Assembly: GCA_034428935.1 (NCBI GenBank)
Contig: DAOUHB010000066.1
Coordinates: 1 to 64,000 of the forward strand
Length of the DNA stretch: 64,000 nt
Direction: 5' to 3'
Source of the DNA: JAAYZQ01 sp034428935
GTDB taxonomy: Bacteria; Chloroflexota; Anaerolineae; JAAYZQ01
A program made the position numbers and the translations under genes. Positions 15,145 to 24,125 of this stretch are shown here, one piece after another. A model generated the notes under the pieces. The model did no database searches, was not told the origin of the DNA, and saw only the letters and a program-made list of their open reading frames with translations. Numbering within the stretch: the first letter of the stretch is position 1; every line of letters begins with the position of its first letter.

Positions 15145-15935
15145 GTGCGACTGTAATCACCATAACCTCCGGCAAGGGCGGGGTCGGCAAAACTACGACC
15201 ACTGCCAACCTGGGCGCTGCCCTTGCCATGCTGAGCCAGCGCGTGGTCATCATCGACGCCGACATCGGCTTGCGCAACCTGGATGTCGTCATGGGGCTCG
15301 AGAACCGCATCGTCTACGACCTGGTGGACGTGGTGGAAGGGCACTGCCGGCTGAAGCAGGCACTCATCCGCGACAAGCGGCTGTCCGAGCTCTACCTGTT
15401 GCCCGCCGCCCAGACGCGGGACAAGTCGGCCGTCTCTCCCGAGCAAATGGTAGAGTTGTGCGACCAGTTGCGCCCTGATTTCGACTTTGTCCTGATAGAC
15501 TCGCCGGCCGGCATCGAGCAGGGCTACCGCAATGCCGTGGCTCCCGCCAACCGGGTGCTCATCGTAACCACCCCCGAGGTATCGGCTGTGCGCGACGCGG
15601 ACCGAATCGTGGGCCTGGTGGAGGCGGAGGAAAAGGGACCGGCCGTGCTCATCATCAACCGGCTGAGTGCCGAAATGGTGCGCCGCGGCCAGATGTTGAG
15701 CACCGAGGACGTGGTCGAGCTGCTGGCCATCGACCTCCTGGGGATCGTGCCCGAGGACAAGGAAATCCTCGTGGCCACGAACCGGGGTGTACCCATCGCC
15801 CTGGATGGCAAGACCTCAGCAGGCCAGGCATACCGCAACATCGCCGGGCGGCTACTGGGGCAAGAGATCCCGTTCATGGCCCTCAAGGAGTCGTCGGGTG
15901 TGTTCGGACGCTTTGCGCGCCTGTTGAAAGGCTGA
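15141..15935 (+). CDS. minD: Septum site-determining ATPase MinD
   Basis: A 264-residue ParA/MinD ATPase with deviant Walker A GKGGVGKTTTTAN (about 10-22), Walker A' VVIIDADIGLRNLD, and switch II DFVLIDSPAGIEQG. The last residues (SSGVFGRFARLLKG) form the amphipathic membrane-targeting helix. MinD binds the membrane as an ATP dimer, recruits MinC, and is released by MinE, whose gene follows. Its ATG overlaps the minC stop, indicating coupled translation. Confidence 0.97.
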   Translation: MSATVITITSGKGGVGKTTTTANLGAALAMLSQRVVIIDADIGLRNLDVVMGLENRIVYDLVDVVEGHCRLKQALIRDKRLSELYLLPAAQTRDKSAVSPEQMVELCDQLRPDFDFVLIDSPAGIEQGYRNAVAPANRVLIVTTPEVSAVRDADRIVGLVEAEEKGPAVLIINRLSAEMVRRGQMLSTEDVVELLAIDLLGIVPEDKEILVATNRGVPIALDGKTSAGQAYRNIAGRLLGQEIPFMALKESSGVFGRFARLLKG

Positions 15936-15978
15936 TCGCCGCCAGGACACGATAGTCAAGGTTGTTAAAGGAGGCAGC

Positions 15979-16287
15979 ATGGGTTTTCTGGATCGACTTT
16001 TCGGCAAACAGGAACCAAGCAGCAGCGTGGTGGCCAAGGAGCGGCTGCAATTGGTGCTGGTGCACGATCGGGTCAAGATCTCGGCCTCTACCCTGGAAAA
16101 GATGAAGGACGAGCTAATCACCGTCATCTCCCGCTACGTCGAAATCGATCCCGATGGTGTGCAGGTGACCTTTACCCAGAGCAAACGCGCCGGCCGGCTT
16201 ATGGCCGACATCCCGGTCATCGGCCCGGCCGGGCGCTCGCCGTCGAAAAAGCCTGCCACTGGGATGAGAGCGACGGGCGATGGCTAG
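15979..16287 (+). CDS. minE: Cell division topological specificity factor MinE
   Basis: A 102-residue MinE: membrane-binding N-terminus MGFLDRLFGKQ, contact region KERLQLVLVHDRVKISASTLEKMKDE that stimulates MinD, and the C-terminal dimer domain ending DPDGVQVTFTQ. A strong AAAGGAGG ribosome site precedes ATG 15979. The final ~20 residues (GPAGRSPSKKPATGMRATGDG) are a basic low-complexity tail beyond the usual ~85-residue length. The end overlaps the rodA start by eight bases. Confidence 0.95.
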   Translation: MGFLDRLFGKQEPSSSVVAKERLQLVLVHDRVKISASTLEKMKDELITVISRYVEIDPDGVQVTFTQSKRAGRLMADIPVIGPAGRSPSKKPATGMRATGDG

Positions 16288-17755
16288 GCGTTCCTGGCGC
16301 AACTTTGACTACTTGATGCTCCTGGGGCTGGTTGTCCTGGCAGCCTTTGGGGTGGTCATGATCTATAGCGCCACGATCAACACCGATGGCCTGGACAATC
16401 CAGTCCAGCGCCAGATCATGTTTGCCGGTATTGGCCTGGTGATTCTCCTGGTTACGGCCTCCATCGACTACCGGCTCCTGGACATCGTGCAGCATCCCAT
16501 ACCCGTCCTGGCTCCCCTGGTGCTGGCCCTCGGAGACGCCGTCCTGGTCATCTCCTGGCACATGAACCAGGCGGGCGCCCTGCCGGCATCGCCCTCCCTC
16601 CAGATGTTCCGGCCCGACCTGGCGCCCATGGCCGTCGGAGCGGTCCTGGTGCTCGTCGTCTACATGCTGGATCGTTCCTGGATCGAAAGGCTGGACCTTC
16701 CCCTGCAGCGCACCCTCGTCGTCGTGGCGGTAGTCCTGATGGCGGGTGCTGCCTACGTAGCACTGCACCGAGTCACGGGCGGTGCCGTGGAGTCCTTGAC
16801 TCCCTACGTCCTGGTCGGTGGTCTGGCCATCGTCTATCTGATTGACTGCCTCACCCTGCGCTTTACCGATACCCTGCGCAATCCGCTCTATGTTCTCATG
16901 CTCGGCGTCCTGGGCATCGTGTTTGTCATCGGCCAGGTGTCGGGTGGAGCACAGCGCTGGCTGGGTGCGGGGGCGATCCAACCTTCCGAGCTGTCCAAGA
17001 TCATGGTCATCATCGTCCTGGCCAAGTTCCTGGAGGACCGCGAGGAGGGAGGCGACCGCTTCAGTACCATCATCACCTCCCTCGGCCTGGTAGGCGTGCC
17101 CATGATCCTGATCTATCTCCAGCCCGACCTGGGCACTGCCCTGTCTCTGGTCGCCATCTGGTTCGCCATGATCTGGATGGCCGGCATCCGCTTTCGTTAC
17201 CTCTTGCTCCTCATCGGCGGTGGAGTTGCGGCCCTGCCCCTGGTGTGGATGAACCTGGAGGAGTACATGCAAAAGCGCCTCCTCCTCTTTATCAATCCCA
17301 ACAGCGACCCCGACTCCTATTTCAACGTTCACCAGGCCCTGGTGAGCATTGGCTCCGGCGGCTGGACGGGCAAGGGCCTGACCCACGGGACCCAGAGCCA
17401 GCTCCATTTTCTGCGGGTGCGCCACACCGACTTCATCTTTGCCGTCACCGCCGAGGAGCTGGGCTTTCTGGGCGCGGTGGCCATGATCGGGCTGATCTTT
17501 TTCCTCCTCTGGCGCATGCTGCACATCGCCGGGCAGGCACGGGACACCTTTGGCCGCCTCCTGGTCTCCGGGATCGCCGGGCTGATCTTTTTCCAGAGCG
17601 CCATCAACATCGGCATGAACCTGGGGCTCATGCCGGTCACGGGCATCCCACTGCCATTCGTGAGCTATGGTGGGAGCTCTTTCCTGACGCTCATCCTGGG
17701 CGTCGGGCTGGTGGAGAGCGTCGCCATGCGCCACAAGAAGCTCGAGTTCGATTAG
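16280..17755 (+). CDS. rodA: SEDS peptidoglycan glycosyltransferase RodA/FtsW family, enlarged
   Basis: A 491-residue multi-span SEDS protein that polymerises lipid II. Conserved features are the N-terminal NFDYLMLLGLVVL...IYSA, the IQPSELSKI motif with E237, the VHQALVSIGSGG loop, Asp in RHTDFIFAVTAEELG, and the C-terminal GIPLPFVSYGGSSFL. In E. coli RodA the equivalent Glu is about residue 114, so roughly 120 residues are inserted between the second span and this motif; they include three to four hydrophobic segments (about 80-215). Position in the mre-min operon favours RodA over FtsW. An unusual fold addition rather than a fusion error is likely since the frame is continuous and hydrophobic throughout. 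Confidence 0.9.
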   Translation: MARRSWRNFDYLMLLGLVVLAAFGVVMIYSATINTDGLDNPVQRQIMFAGIGLVILLVTASIDYRLLDIVQHPIPVLAPLVLALGDAVLVISWHMNQAGALPASPSLQMFRPDLAPMAVGAVLVLVVYMLDRSWIERLDLPLQRTLVVVAVVLMAGAAYVALHRVTGGAVESLTPYVLVGGLAIVYLIDCLTLRFTDTLRNPLYVLMLGVLGIVFVIGQVSGGAQRWLGAGAIQPSELSKIMVIIVLAKFLEDREEGGDRFSTIITSLGLVGVPMILIYLQPDLGTALSLVAIWFAMIWMAGIRFRYLLLLIGGGVAALPLVWMNLEEYMQKRLLLFINPNSDPDSYFNVHQALVSIGSGGWTGKGLTHGTQSQLHFLRVRHTDFIFAVTAEELGFLGAVAMIGLIFFLLWRMLHIAGQARDTFGRLLVSGIAGLIFFQSAINIGMNLGLMPVTGIPLPFVSYGGSSFLTLILGVGLVESVAMRHKKLEFD

Positions 17756-17766
17756 CCGGAGTGGAG

Positions 17767-18282
17767 ATGCGCGACCTGTACGTCGTCCGCCCGGCCGGCG
17801 CCTCCGACCTCGACCGCCTTACGGAGCTGCTCCTGGAGCTACAGGATCACCTCGAGGAGGCCAACCCCGGTCTATGGCGCATGAAGTCCGAAGCCCGAAA
17901 GGGGCTGCGCGCCCAGATCGCCAACCGCCTGAACGCAGCCGGGAGCACGGCGGTTGTCGCCGAGCACCGGGACGAGGGCGTCGTCGGCGTCGCATTCGGG
18001 CGCGTCGTGGCCAACCACCGCTACGACCCGGCCGTGGCCGGCAACGTGGACCAGGTCTACGTGCGGCCCGACCATCGCCGCCAGGGCATCGCTACCCGCC
18101 TGGTGGCCGAGGTGTGTCGCTTTTTCGTCCAGGAGGGAGTGACCGACCTCTCGCTGCGCTACGTCATCGGCAACGACGAGGCCGCCGGCTTCTGGCAGGC
18201 CCTGGGTTTTGCCCCCCGCATCATCACCGCCGGTGCAGCCCTGGAGGCCGTCCAGGCCCGGCTCTTGTCGAACGAGCCATAG
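17767..18282 (+). CDS. GNAT-family N-acetyltransferase
   Basis: A 171-residue GNAT protein with the acetyl-CoA-binding motif A VDQVYVRPDHRRQGIATRLV (RRQGIA, about 100-110), and the C-terminal NDEAAGFWQALGF motif B. Such enzymes acetylate amines on small molecules or protein N-termini; the substrate cannot be told. ATG 17767 follows GGAGTGGAG, 11 bases after rodA, so it probably lies at the end of that operon. A 137-base gap with the gltX promoter follows. Confidence 0.85.
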   Translation: MRDLYVVRPAGASDLDRLTELLLELQDHLEEANPGLWRMKSEARKGLRAQIANRLNAAGSTAVVAEHRDEGVVGVAFGRVVANHRYDPAVAGNVDQVYVRPDHRRQGIATRLVAEVCRFFVQEGVTDLSLRYVIGNDEAAGFWQALGFAPRIITAGAALEAVQARLLSNEP

Positions 18283-18350
18283 GCCTGGCGCAACCGCCGC
18301 TCGCCCTCCCGCTGGATCGTCCACAGCCAGAAACCACGCACCCCAACAGG

Positions 18351-18378
18351 TTGCCATCCACGCGAACTGTGGTATACT
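18351..18378 (+). promoter_or_regulatory. Promoter of gltX
   Basis: TTGCCA (18351-18356), 16 bases, TATACT (18373-18378). The GTG start is at 18420 behind AAGGAG. Confidence 0.8.
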
Positions 18379-18419
18379 AGGCGCCACCATACAGCACTGT
18401 CAAGGAGCAGAAAGTCCAG

Positions 18420-19898
18420 GTGAGCGACAAACCGGTTCGCGTTCGCATCGCGCCCAGCCCTACGGGCTATCTCCACGTCGGCTCGGCCCGCACGGCGCTG
18501 TTCAATTGGCTTTTTGCCCGCAAGCACGGGGGCAAGTTCGTCGTACGCGTGGAGGATACCGACCGCACGCGCTTCAATCCCGAGGCCATTCCCGACCTGG
18601 TGGCCAGCCTGCGCTGGTTGGGGCTCGATTGGGACGAGGGCCCCGAGGTTGGCGGCGACTACGGCCCTTATGTCCAGTCGGAGCGGCTGCACCTGTATCA
18701 GCGCTATGCCGATTGGCTGGTGCAAGAGGGCCACGCCTATCGCTGCTACTGCTCGCCGGCGCGCCTGGAGGGCCTGCGCGAGGCGCAGCGCGCCAACAAG
18801 GAGCAGATTGGCTACGACAGGCGCTGCCGCACCCTCACTGCCGCCGAAAGAGCCGAGGCCGAGGCCGAAGGCATTGTGCCCGTCGTCCGCCTCATGGCCC
18901 CCCTGGAAGGCCAGACCTCCTTTCACGACGTGGTGTATGGCACCATCACCGTGGAGAACCAGACCATGGAGGACGTGGTTCTGCTCAAAAGCGACGGCTT
19001 TCCGACCTATCACCTGGCCGTCGTCGTCGACGACCACCTGATGGAGATCAGCCACATCATGCGCGGCGACGAATGGCTGCCCACGGTGCCCCAGCGCGTG
19101 CATTTGTACAAGGCCCTGGGCTGGGAGCTGCCCATCTATGCTCATTTGCCGCTGATCCTGGCGCCCACGGGCCAGGGCAAGCTGAGCAAGCGCCACGGCG
19201 GCGTCGAGATCCGCGAATTCCGCCGCGAGGGCTATCTGCCCGAGGCCATGGTGAACTACCTGGCCCGCGTCGGATGGAGCTATGACGACAAGACCGAGAT
19301 CTTTCAGCGGGAAGAGCTGATCCGCTACTTTGACCTGTCGGGCATCAACAAGTCGCCAGCGCGCTTTTCCTACGAGCGGCTGGAGTGGATGAACGGCTAC
19401 TACATCCGCCAGTTGAGCGCCCGAGAGCTGGCCGGGCGGCTGGTGCCTTTCATGGTGCAGGCCGGCTTCCAGGTGACCCAGGCCGACCTGGAACCCGTGG
19501 CCCCCCTGATCCAGGAGCGGATCAAGACGCTGAAAGAGGCGGTGGATAAGGCAGCCTTTTTCTTCCGCGAAGAGCTGGCCTACGAGCCCGCCAACCTCGT
19601 GGGCAAAAAGATGAGCGTGGAACAGACGCGGCTGGCGCTGCAGCGGGCGCGCGAGACCCTGGCGGCGCTGCCCGATTTCGCGGTCGAGACCACGGAACCA
19701 CCCCTGCGCGCCCTCGCCGACGAGTTGCAGCTCAAGGCGGGGCAGCTCTTTGGCGTCCTGCGGGTGGCTCTCACGGGCGAGCAGGTCTCACCGCCCCTGC
19801 TGGAGACCATGGCCGTCCTGGGGCGGGAGCGATCGATGGGGCGGCTGCGGCGGGCGGAAGAGCTGGCCACGACCCTGCCGGCGACCGGAGGGGCGTGA
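18420..19898 (+). CDS. gltX: Glutamyl-tRNA synthetase
   Basis: A 492-residue class I aminoacyl-tRNA synthetase. APSPTGYLHVGSART (about 10-24) carries the HIGH signature, GKLSKRHGG the KMSKS signature, and VEDTDRTRFNPEA, CYCSPARLE and RGDEWLPTVPQ are GluRS-specific. It charges tRNA-Glu with glutamate. Because a dedicated GlnRS follows directly, this GluRS is probably discriminating (not charging tRNA-Gln), which is inference. It starts at GTG 18420. Confidence 0.97.
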   Translation: MSDKPVRVRIAPSPTGYLHVGSARTALFNWLFARKHGGKFVVRVEDTDRTRFNPEAIPDLVASLRWLGLDWDEGPEVGGDYGPYVQSERLHLYQRYADWLVQEGHAYRCYCSPARLEGLREAQRANKEQIGYDRRCRTLTAAERAEAEAEGIVPVVRLMAPLEGQTSFHDVVYGTITVENQTMEDVVLLKSDGFPTYHLAVVVDDHLMEISHIMRGDEWLPTVPQRVHLYKALGWELPIYAHLPLILAPTGQGKLSKRHGGVEIREFRREGYLPEAMVNYLARVGWSYDDKTEIFQREELIRYFDLSGINKSPARFSYERLEWMNGYYIRQLSARELAGRLVPFMVQAGFQVTQADLEPVAPLIQERIKTLKEAVDKAAFFFREELAYEPANLVGKKMSVEQTRLALQRARETLAALPDFAVETTEPPLRALADELQLKAGQLFGVLRVALTGEQVSPPLLETMAVLGRERSMGRLRRAEELATTLPATGGA

Positions 19899-19904
19899 AC
19901 CAAC

Positions 19905-19933
19905 TTGCCAGCGCGGCAGTTATGTGTTAAAAT
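19905..19933 (+). promoter_or_regulatory. Promoter of glnS
   Basis: TTGCCA (19905-19910), 17 bases, TAAAAT (19928-19933), beginning seven bases after the gltX stop. It gives glnS a leader of about 145 bases. Confidence 0.75.
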
Positions 19934-19944
19934 TGCGACTGTCG

Positions 19945-20028
19945 CTTGGGGGATAGACGGGTGGCAGGACGCACCCACGTCAAGCCCCCGTTCCAAGCCA
20001 CGAAAACGGGCACCCCGCGTGCCCGTTT
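19945..20028 (+). promoter_or_regulatory. Structured 5' leader of glnS with two hairpins
   Basis: First element (19945-19997): nested stems CTTGG/CCAAG, GGG/CCC and GGGTG/CACCC with asymmetric internal loops (ATAGAC opposite ACGTCAAG). Second element: a perfect ten-pair stem AAACGGGCAC / GTGCCCGTTT (20004-20013 with 20019-20028) with a five-base loop, ending in TTTCC. The second could act as an attenuator. No T-box specifier/antiterminator consensus was recognised. Confidence 0.45.
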
Positions 20029-20086
20029 CCGTATAGCAATCGCAGACGAGCACGTTCCTGGCCGGGCGTGCGAGAAGGAGAGAACG

Positions 20087-21772
<1,686 letters not shown>

Positions 21773-21819
21773 GGGGTGCCGGCCGGGCAGCGTCCGGCGG
21801 TCCTCAAGAAGCGCTGGAT

Positions 21820-21848
21820 TTGTCACGCGGGCCGTTTTGTGCTAATAT
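21820..21848 (+). promoter_or_regulatory. Promoter of tRNA-Gln
   Basis: TTGTCA (21820-21825), 17 bases, extended -10 TGCTAATAT (TAATAT at 21843-21848), 42 bases before the tRNA. Confidence 0.6.
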
Positions 21849-21862
21849 TGGCCCGAAGGCTG

Positions 21863-21886
21863 GGGCCGGGTGAAAGCACCCGGCCC
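21863..21886 (+). promoter_or_regulatory. Hairpin in the tRNA-Gln leader
   Basis: Perfect ten-pair stem GGGCCGGGTG / CACCCGGCCC with AAAG loop, ending five bases before the tRNA 5' end. Possibly a processing signal for 5' maturation. Confidence 0.5.
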
Positions 21887-21890
21887 ACGA

Positions 21891-21964
21891 TGGGGGATCG
21901 TCTAGCGGCAGGACACGTGACTCTGGATCACGGCACCGGGGTTCAAATCCCTGTCCCCCAGCCA
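21891..21964 (+). tRNA. tRNA-Gln(CTG)
   Basis: A 74-base tRNA with TGGGGGA / TCCCCCA acceptor stem (the weak T1-A72 pair is typical of tRNA-Gln), GGTTCAAATCC T-arm and encoded CCA. Anticodon loop CTCTGGA gives anticodon CTG at 21923-21925. It sits directly after glnS. Confidence 0.95.
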
Positions 21965-21965
21965 A

Positions 21966-21993
21966 AAAAGGGCTCCCAAACGGGAGCCCTTTT
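21966..21993 (+). terminator. Bidirectional terminator between tRNA-Gln and the rloB-like gene
   Basis: Perfect twelve-pair stem AAAAGGGCTCCC / GGGAGCCCTTTT with AAAC loop. T-runs follow on the plus strand (TTTT) and on the minus strand (six T), so it can end tRNA-Gln transcription and the leftward defence-like pair. Confidence 0.9.
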
Positions 21994-22027
21994 GTAGTAA
22001 GCCGGCGGTCTGGGCGGAGTTGGTGAC

Positions 22028-22684
22028 CTATCGGTCATTGAGCAGATCGCGGATGCTGTGCACCAAGACGTCGACGCCTGTGCTGGGGTTGGGAAAGGTT
22101 TGCCAGGAGTCGGGGGCATTTTGTCGCAGCCTATCTGCATTGGCCAGGGCATCGGCCAGCCTCTCCTTCAGCTCATCGAAAACGGGACGCGCCTTTTCAT
22201 AGCCCGGAAGGTGTGCCTGCAGCTCTCGAGAGCACTCGTCCGCAGTGCCAAAGGGACGGTCCGTACACACAAAGTGTAGAATATACCAGTACTCGAACGC
22301 AGGATTGGACACCGCCAACTCCAGGCCTTGCGAGCGCGAGGCGGCCACGGCCTGTTGAAAAGGAGCCTCGGCGGCACGGCACTCGGCATCGAACACGCAC
22401 CACACCTCGTCTCGCTCATCGTCAAGCTCCTTCTTTTGTCGAATGCCCTCCTGAACAATATAGGTGGGAGCACTCCGGCTCTTGACGATCTTGATGTCGA
22501 TGCTGGAGAGACGCTGCTCCTTGCGCAGCGCCTCAAAGTACAACGGCTCTGTCTTCTCGCCCTCACAAACGATCACGAGTCTCTTCAGAGGTTGTCTGCG
22601 GCCGGGCCGGCGGCGCAGTGCCCCCAGCGGCCTGGGATTGCCGAACCCAGAGCTCTTGCCGGATGGTTTCCTATGCTTCGCCAC
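22028..22684 (-). CDS. RloB-like TOPRIM-type protein (AbiLii-like)
   Basis: About 218 residues. LVIVCEGEKTEPLYFEAL carries the metal-binding Glu (CEGEKTE) and CVFDAE the Asp of a TOPRIM-like nuclease core, and NPAFEYWYILHF is a typical RloB signature. RloB occurs next to an AAA ATPase in restriction-linked and abortive-infection (AbiL) loci, where the pair is thought to sense phage and cleave nucleic acid. The start is GTG 22684 or TTG 22690, overlapping the end of the ATPase gene, so translation is coupled. Base composition is visibly lower in GC than the flanks. A cellular target cannot be inferred from sequence. Confidence 0.75.
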   Translation of the reverse strand: MAKHRKPSGKSSGFGNPRPLGALRRRPGRRQPLKRLVIVCEGEKTEPLYFEALRKEQRLSSIDIKIVKSRSAPTYIVQEGIRQKKELDDERDEVWCVFDAECRAAEAPFQQAVAASRSQGLELAVSNPAFEYWYILHFVCTDRPFGTADECSRELQAHLPGYEKARPVFDELKERLADALANADRLRQNAPDSWQTFPNPSTGVDVLVHSIRDLLNDR

Positions 22685-23969
22685 TATCAATCACCGAGTG
22701 AGCAGGCGAGCCGAGGAAAGGAATAGCACCGTACCTGCCTTGCAAGTATCCCTTCTCCAGCGCCTCATCCTTCCTGGGCCGATATTCCAGCAGGGAGTAC
22801 GCAACCGATGCTCCGTCGCGGTTTTTCTCGACGAGCCAGATCTGATCTCGGCGAAACAGGGAAGCGCTCAGTAGTGTGGTGTCATGCGTGTTAAAGATGA
22901 GCTGGGCATTTTGGGGATTGCTCTCGGGATCGTGAAAGAGCTGCACCAACCATCGGACCAGTAGTGGGTGCATGCTTGCGTCCAGTTCATCGACAATGAG
23001 CACGGCACCATCCGCAATGACCGAAAGAGTCACGGCACTCAAGCAGAAGAACTGACGTGTGCCGTTCGACTCTGTTTCCATATCGAACCTAATGCGGCCT
23101 TCAGTGCCCTGGTGAAAAACTCCTACTGATATCTGTTTTACTGAGCTTGCAGCATCGGCCGCCAGAGCTGTGAGAAATGCCCTGAGCTCATCAGGCACCT
23201 GGTCCGGAAGAGTATCCAACTGGAGCGGGTTCACCTCAATGTCAACATCCACGATACCGAGATCGGCACGCACCAGCATCCTTTTTAGATCTGCAAGCAA
23301 TGCTGGCCGCTCCTCCACGATGCGGCACGGAATCCCCAAGTTTCCAGAGTCTTCGTGAGCATCCAGGCTCTTGAGTTGCTTCGAGAACCATCCGTAAACC
23401 ACCGTCAACTGTGGATTGTTGAACCTGGCGCTCACCGACAGAAATAAGGCGTTTGGGCGCGTGAACTCCCTGAGCTTTTCCTTTTCACCGCGCAAATGCG
23501 GGCCAAACTCGTAGCTCTCTGATCCATCCTCGTTAATGGAGCGAGAAAAGAGTTTTCGAGGACGGCCTTTAGGGTAGGACGTCAGCCACTCCTGATGCAC
23601 TTTCGTTTCATCAACTGCAAAGCCGTACTGATAGATCGTACCTTCCTGTAGAAAAGTGAGTTCAAACAAGCTGGGAGAGTGCGACGTCCCACTTTCCAGC
23701 AGAAAGGGACTGACCTCGATCTTTTCGCTTGGTTCCTTCGTGGCAGAGGAACGCACAAAGTGCCTGACAAATATGAGTGCATCTAGCAAATTTGTCTTGC
23801 CCGAAGCATTTGCACCATACAGTACCGCGCTCTTCAAAACGCGCAGTTTCTTGTCACCTGGCAACTCGACCACGTTTTGGGGGAGTGAGTGATCTGCACT
23901 CGCAACCAGGCTAAGTACTTGTTCGTCCCGGAACGACTTGAAGTTTTTGAGGCGAAACTCGATTAGCAT
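22671..23969 (-). CDS. RloA-like AAA ATPase (AbiLi-like)
   Basis: A 432-residue SMC/OLD-type ATPase: N-terminal FRLKNFKSFRDEQVLSL, Walker A YGANASGKTNLLDAL (about 51-65), a middle coiled/beta insertion, the D-loop region VLIVDELDASMHPLL (Walker B LIVDELD) and the switch His in FNTHDTTLL. This is the COG1106/AAA_15-AAA_21 type found with RloB. Start is ATG 23969 with TTAGGAGG five bases before; the upstream GTG lies inside the ribosome site. It is the first gene of a two-gene unit with a full-consensus promoter. In family context it would supply nucleotide-driven regulation of the RloB effector. Confidence 0.8.
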   Translation of the reverse strand: MLIEFRLKNFKSFRDEQVLSLVASADHSLPQNVVELPGDKKLRVLKSAVLYGANASGKTNLLDALIFVRHFVRSSATKEPSEKIEVSPFLLESGTSHSPSLFELTFLQEGTIYQYGFAVDETKVHQEWLTSYPKGRPRKLFSRSINEDGSESYEFGPHLRGEKEKLREFTRPNALFLSVSARFNNPQLTVVYGWFSKQLKSLDAHEDSGNLGIPCRIVEERPALLADLKRMLVRADLGIVDVDIEVNPLQLDTLPDQVPDELRAFLTALAADAASSVKQISVGVFHQGTEGRIRFDMETESNGTRQFFCLSAVTLSVIADGAVLIVDELDASMHPLLVRWLVQLFHDPESNPQNAQLIFNTHDTTLLSASLFRRDQIWLVEKNRDGASVAYSLLEYRPRKDEALEKGYLQGRYGAIPFLGSPAHSVIDSGEA

Positions 23970-23993
23970 TACCACCTCCTAATTACAGAGGCA

Positions 23994-24022
23994 ATTATAC
24001 GGCAAATCTGCAAATTTGTCAA
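23994..24022 (-). promoter_or_regulatory. Full-consensus promoter of the rloAB-like pair with repeat in the spacer
   Basis: TTGACA (24017-24022) and TATAAT (23994-23999), both perfect, with an optimal 17-base spacer that contains the direct repeat ATTTGC-AG-ATTTGC (24002-24015). The repeat could be an operator. The region 24023-24125 between this promoter and the end of the glycan locus is AT-rich and holds no gene; no terminator was seen there. Confidence 0.85.
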
Positions 24023-24125
24023 GATATTTAGGGGCAAACATTGATCATATGGCAAGTTGTTACGCGTAATCCGGGGATAAACTGCAAGACTCCCGCGCGA
24101 GGCGATCCAATAGAAGTGGCAACGA

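Noticed and set aside
16217..17734. Minus-strand 505-codon frame opposite rodA
   Set aside because: His/Asp/Gln-rich shadow translation typical of an antisense frame to a hydrophobic gene.
19934..20086. T-box riboswitch before glnS
   Set aside because: The leader is structured but I could not find the conserved T-box sequence or a specifier loop.
21941..21964. tRNA-Gln 3' end as an integration (att) site for the AbiL-like pair
   Set aside because: No second copy of the tRNA end was seen near 24.0 kb, and no integrase is present.
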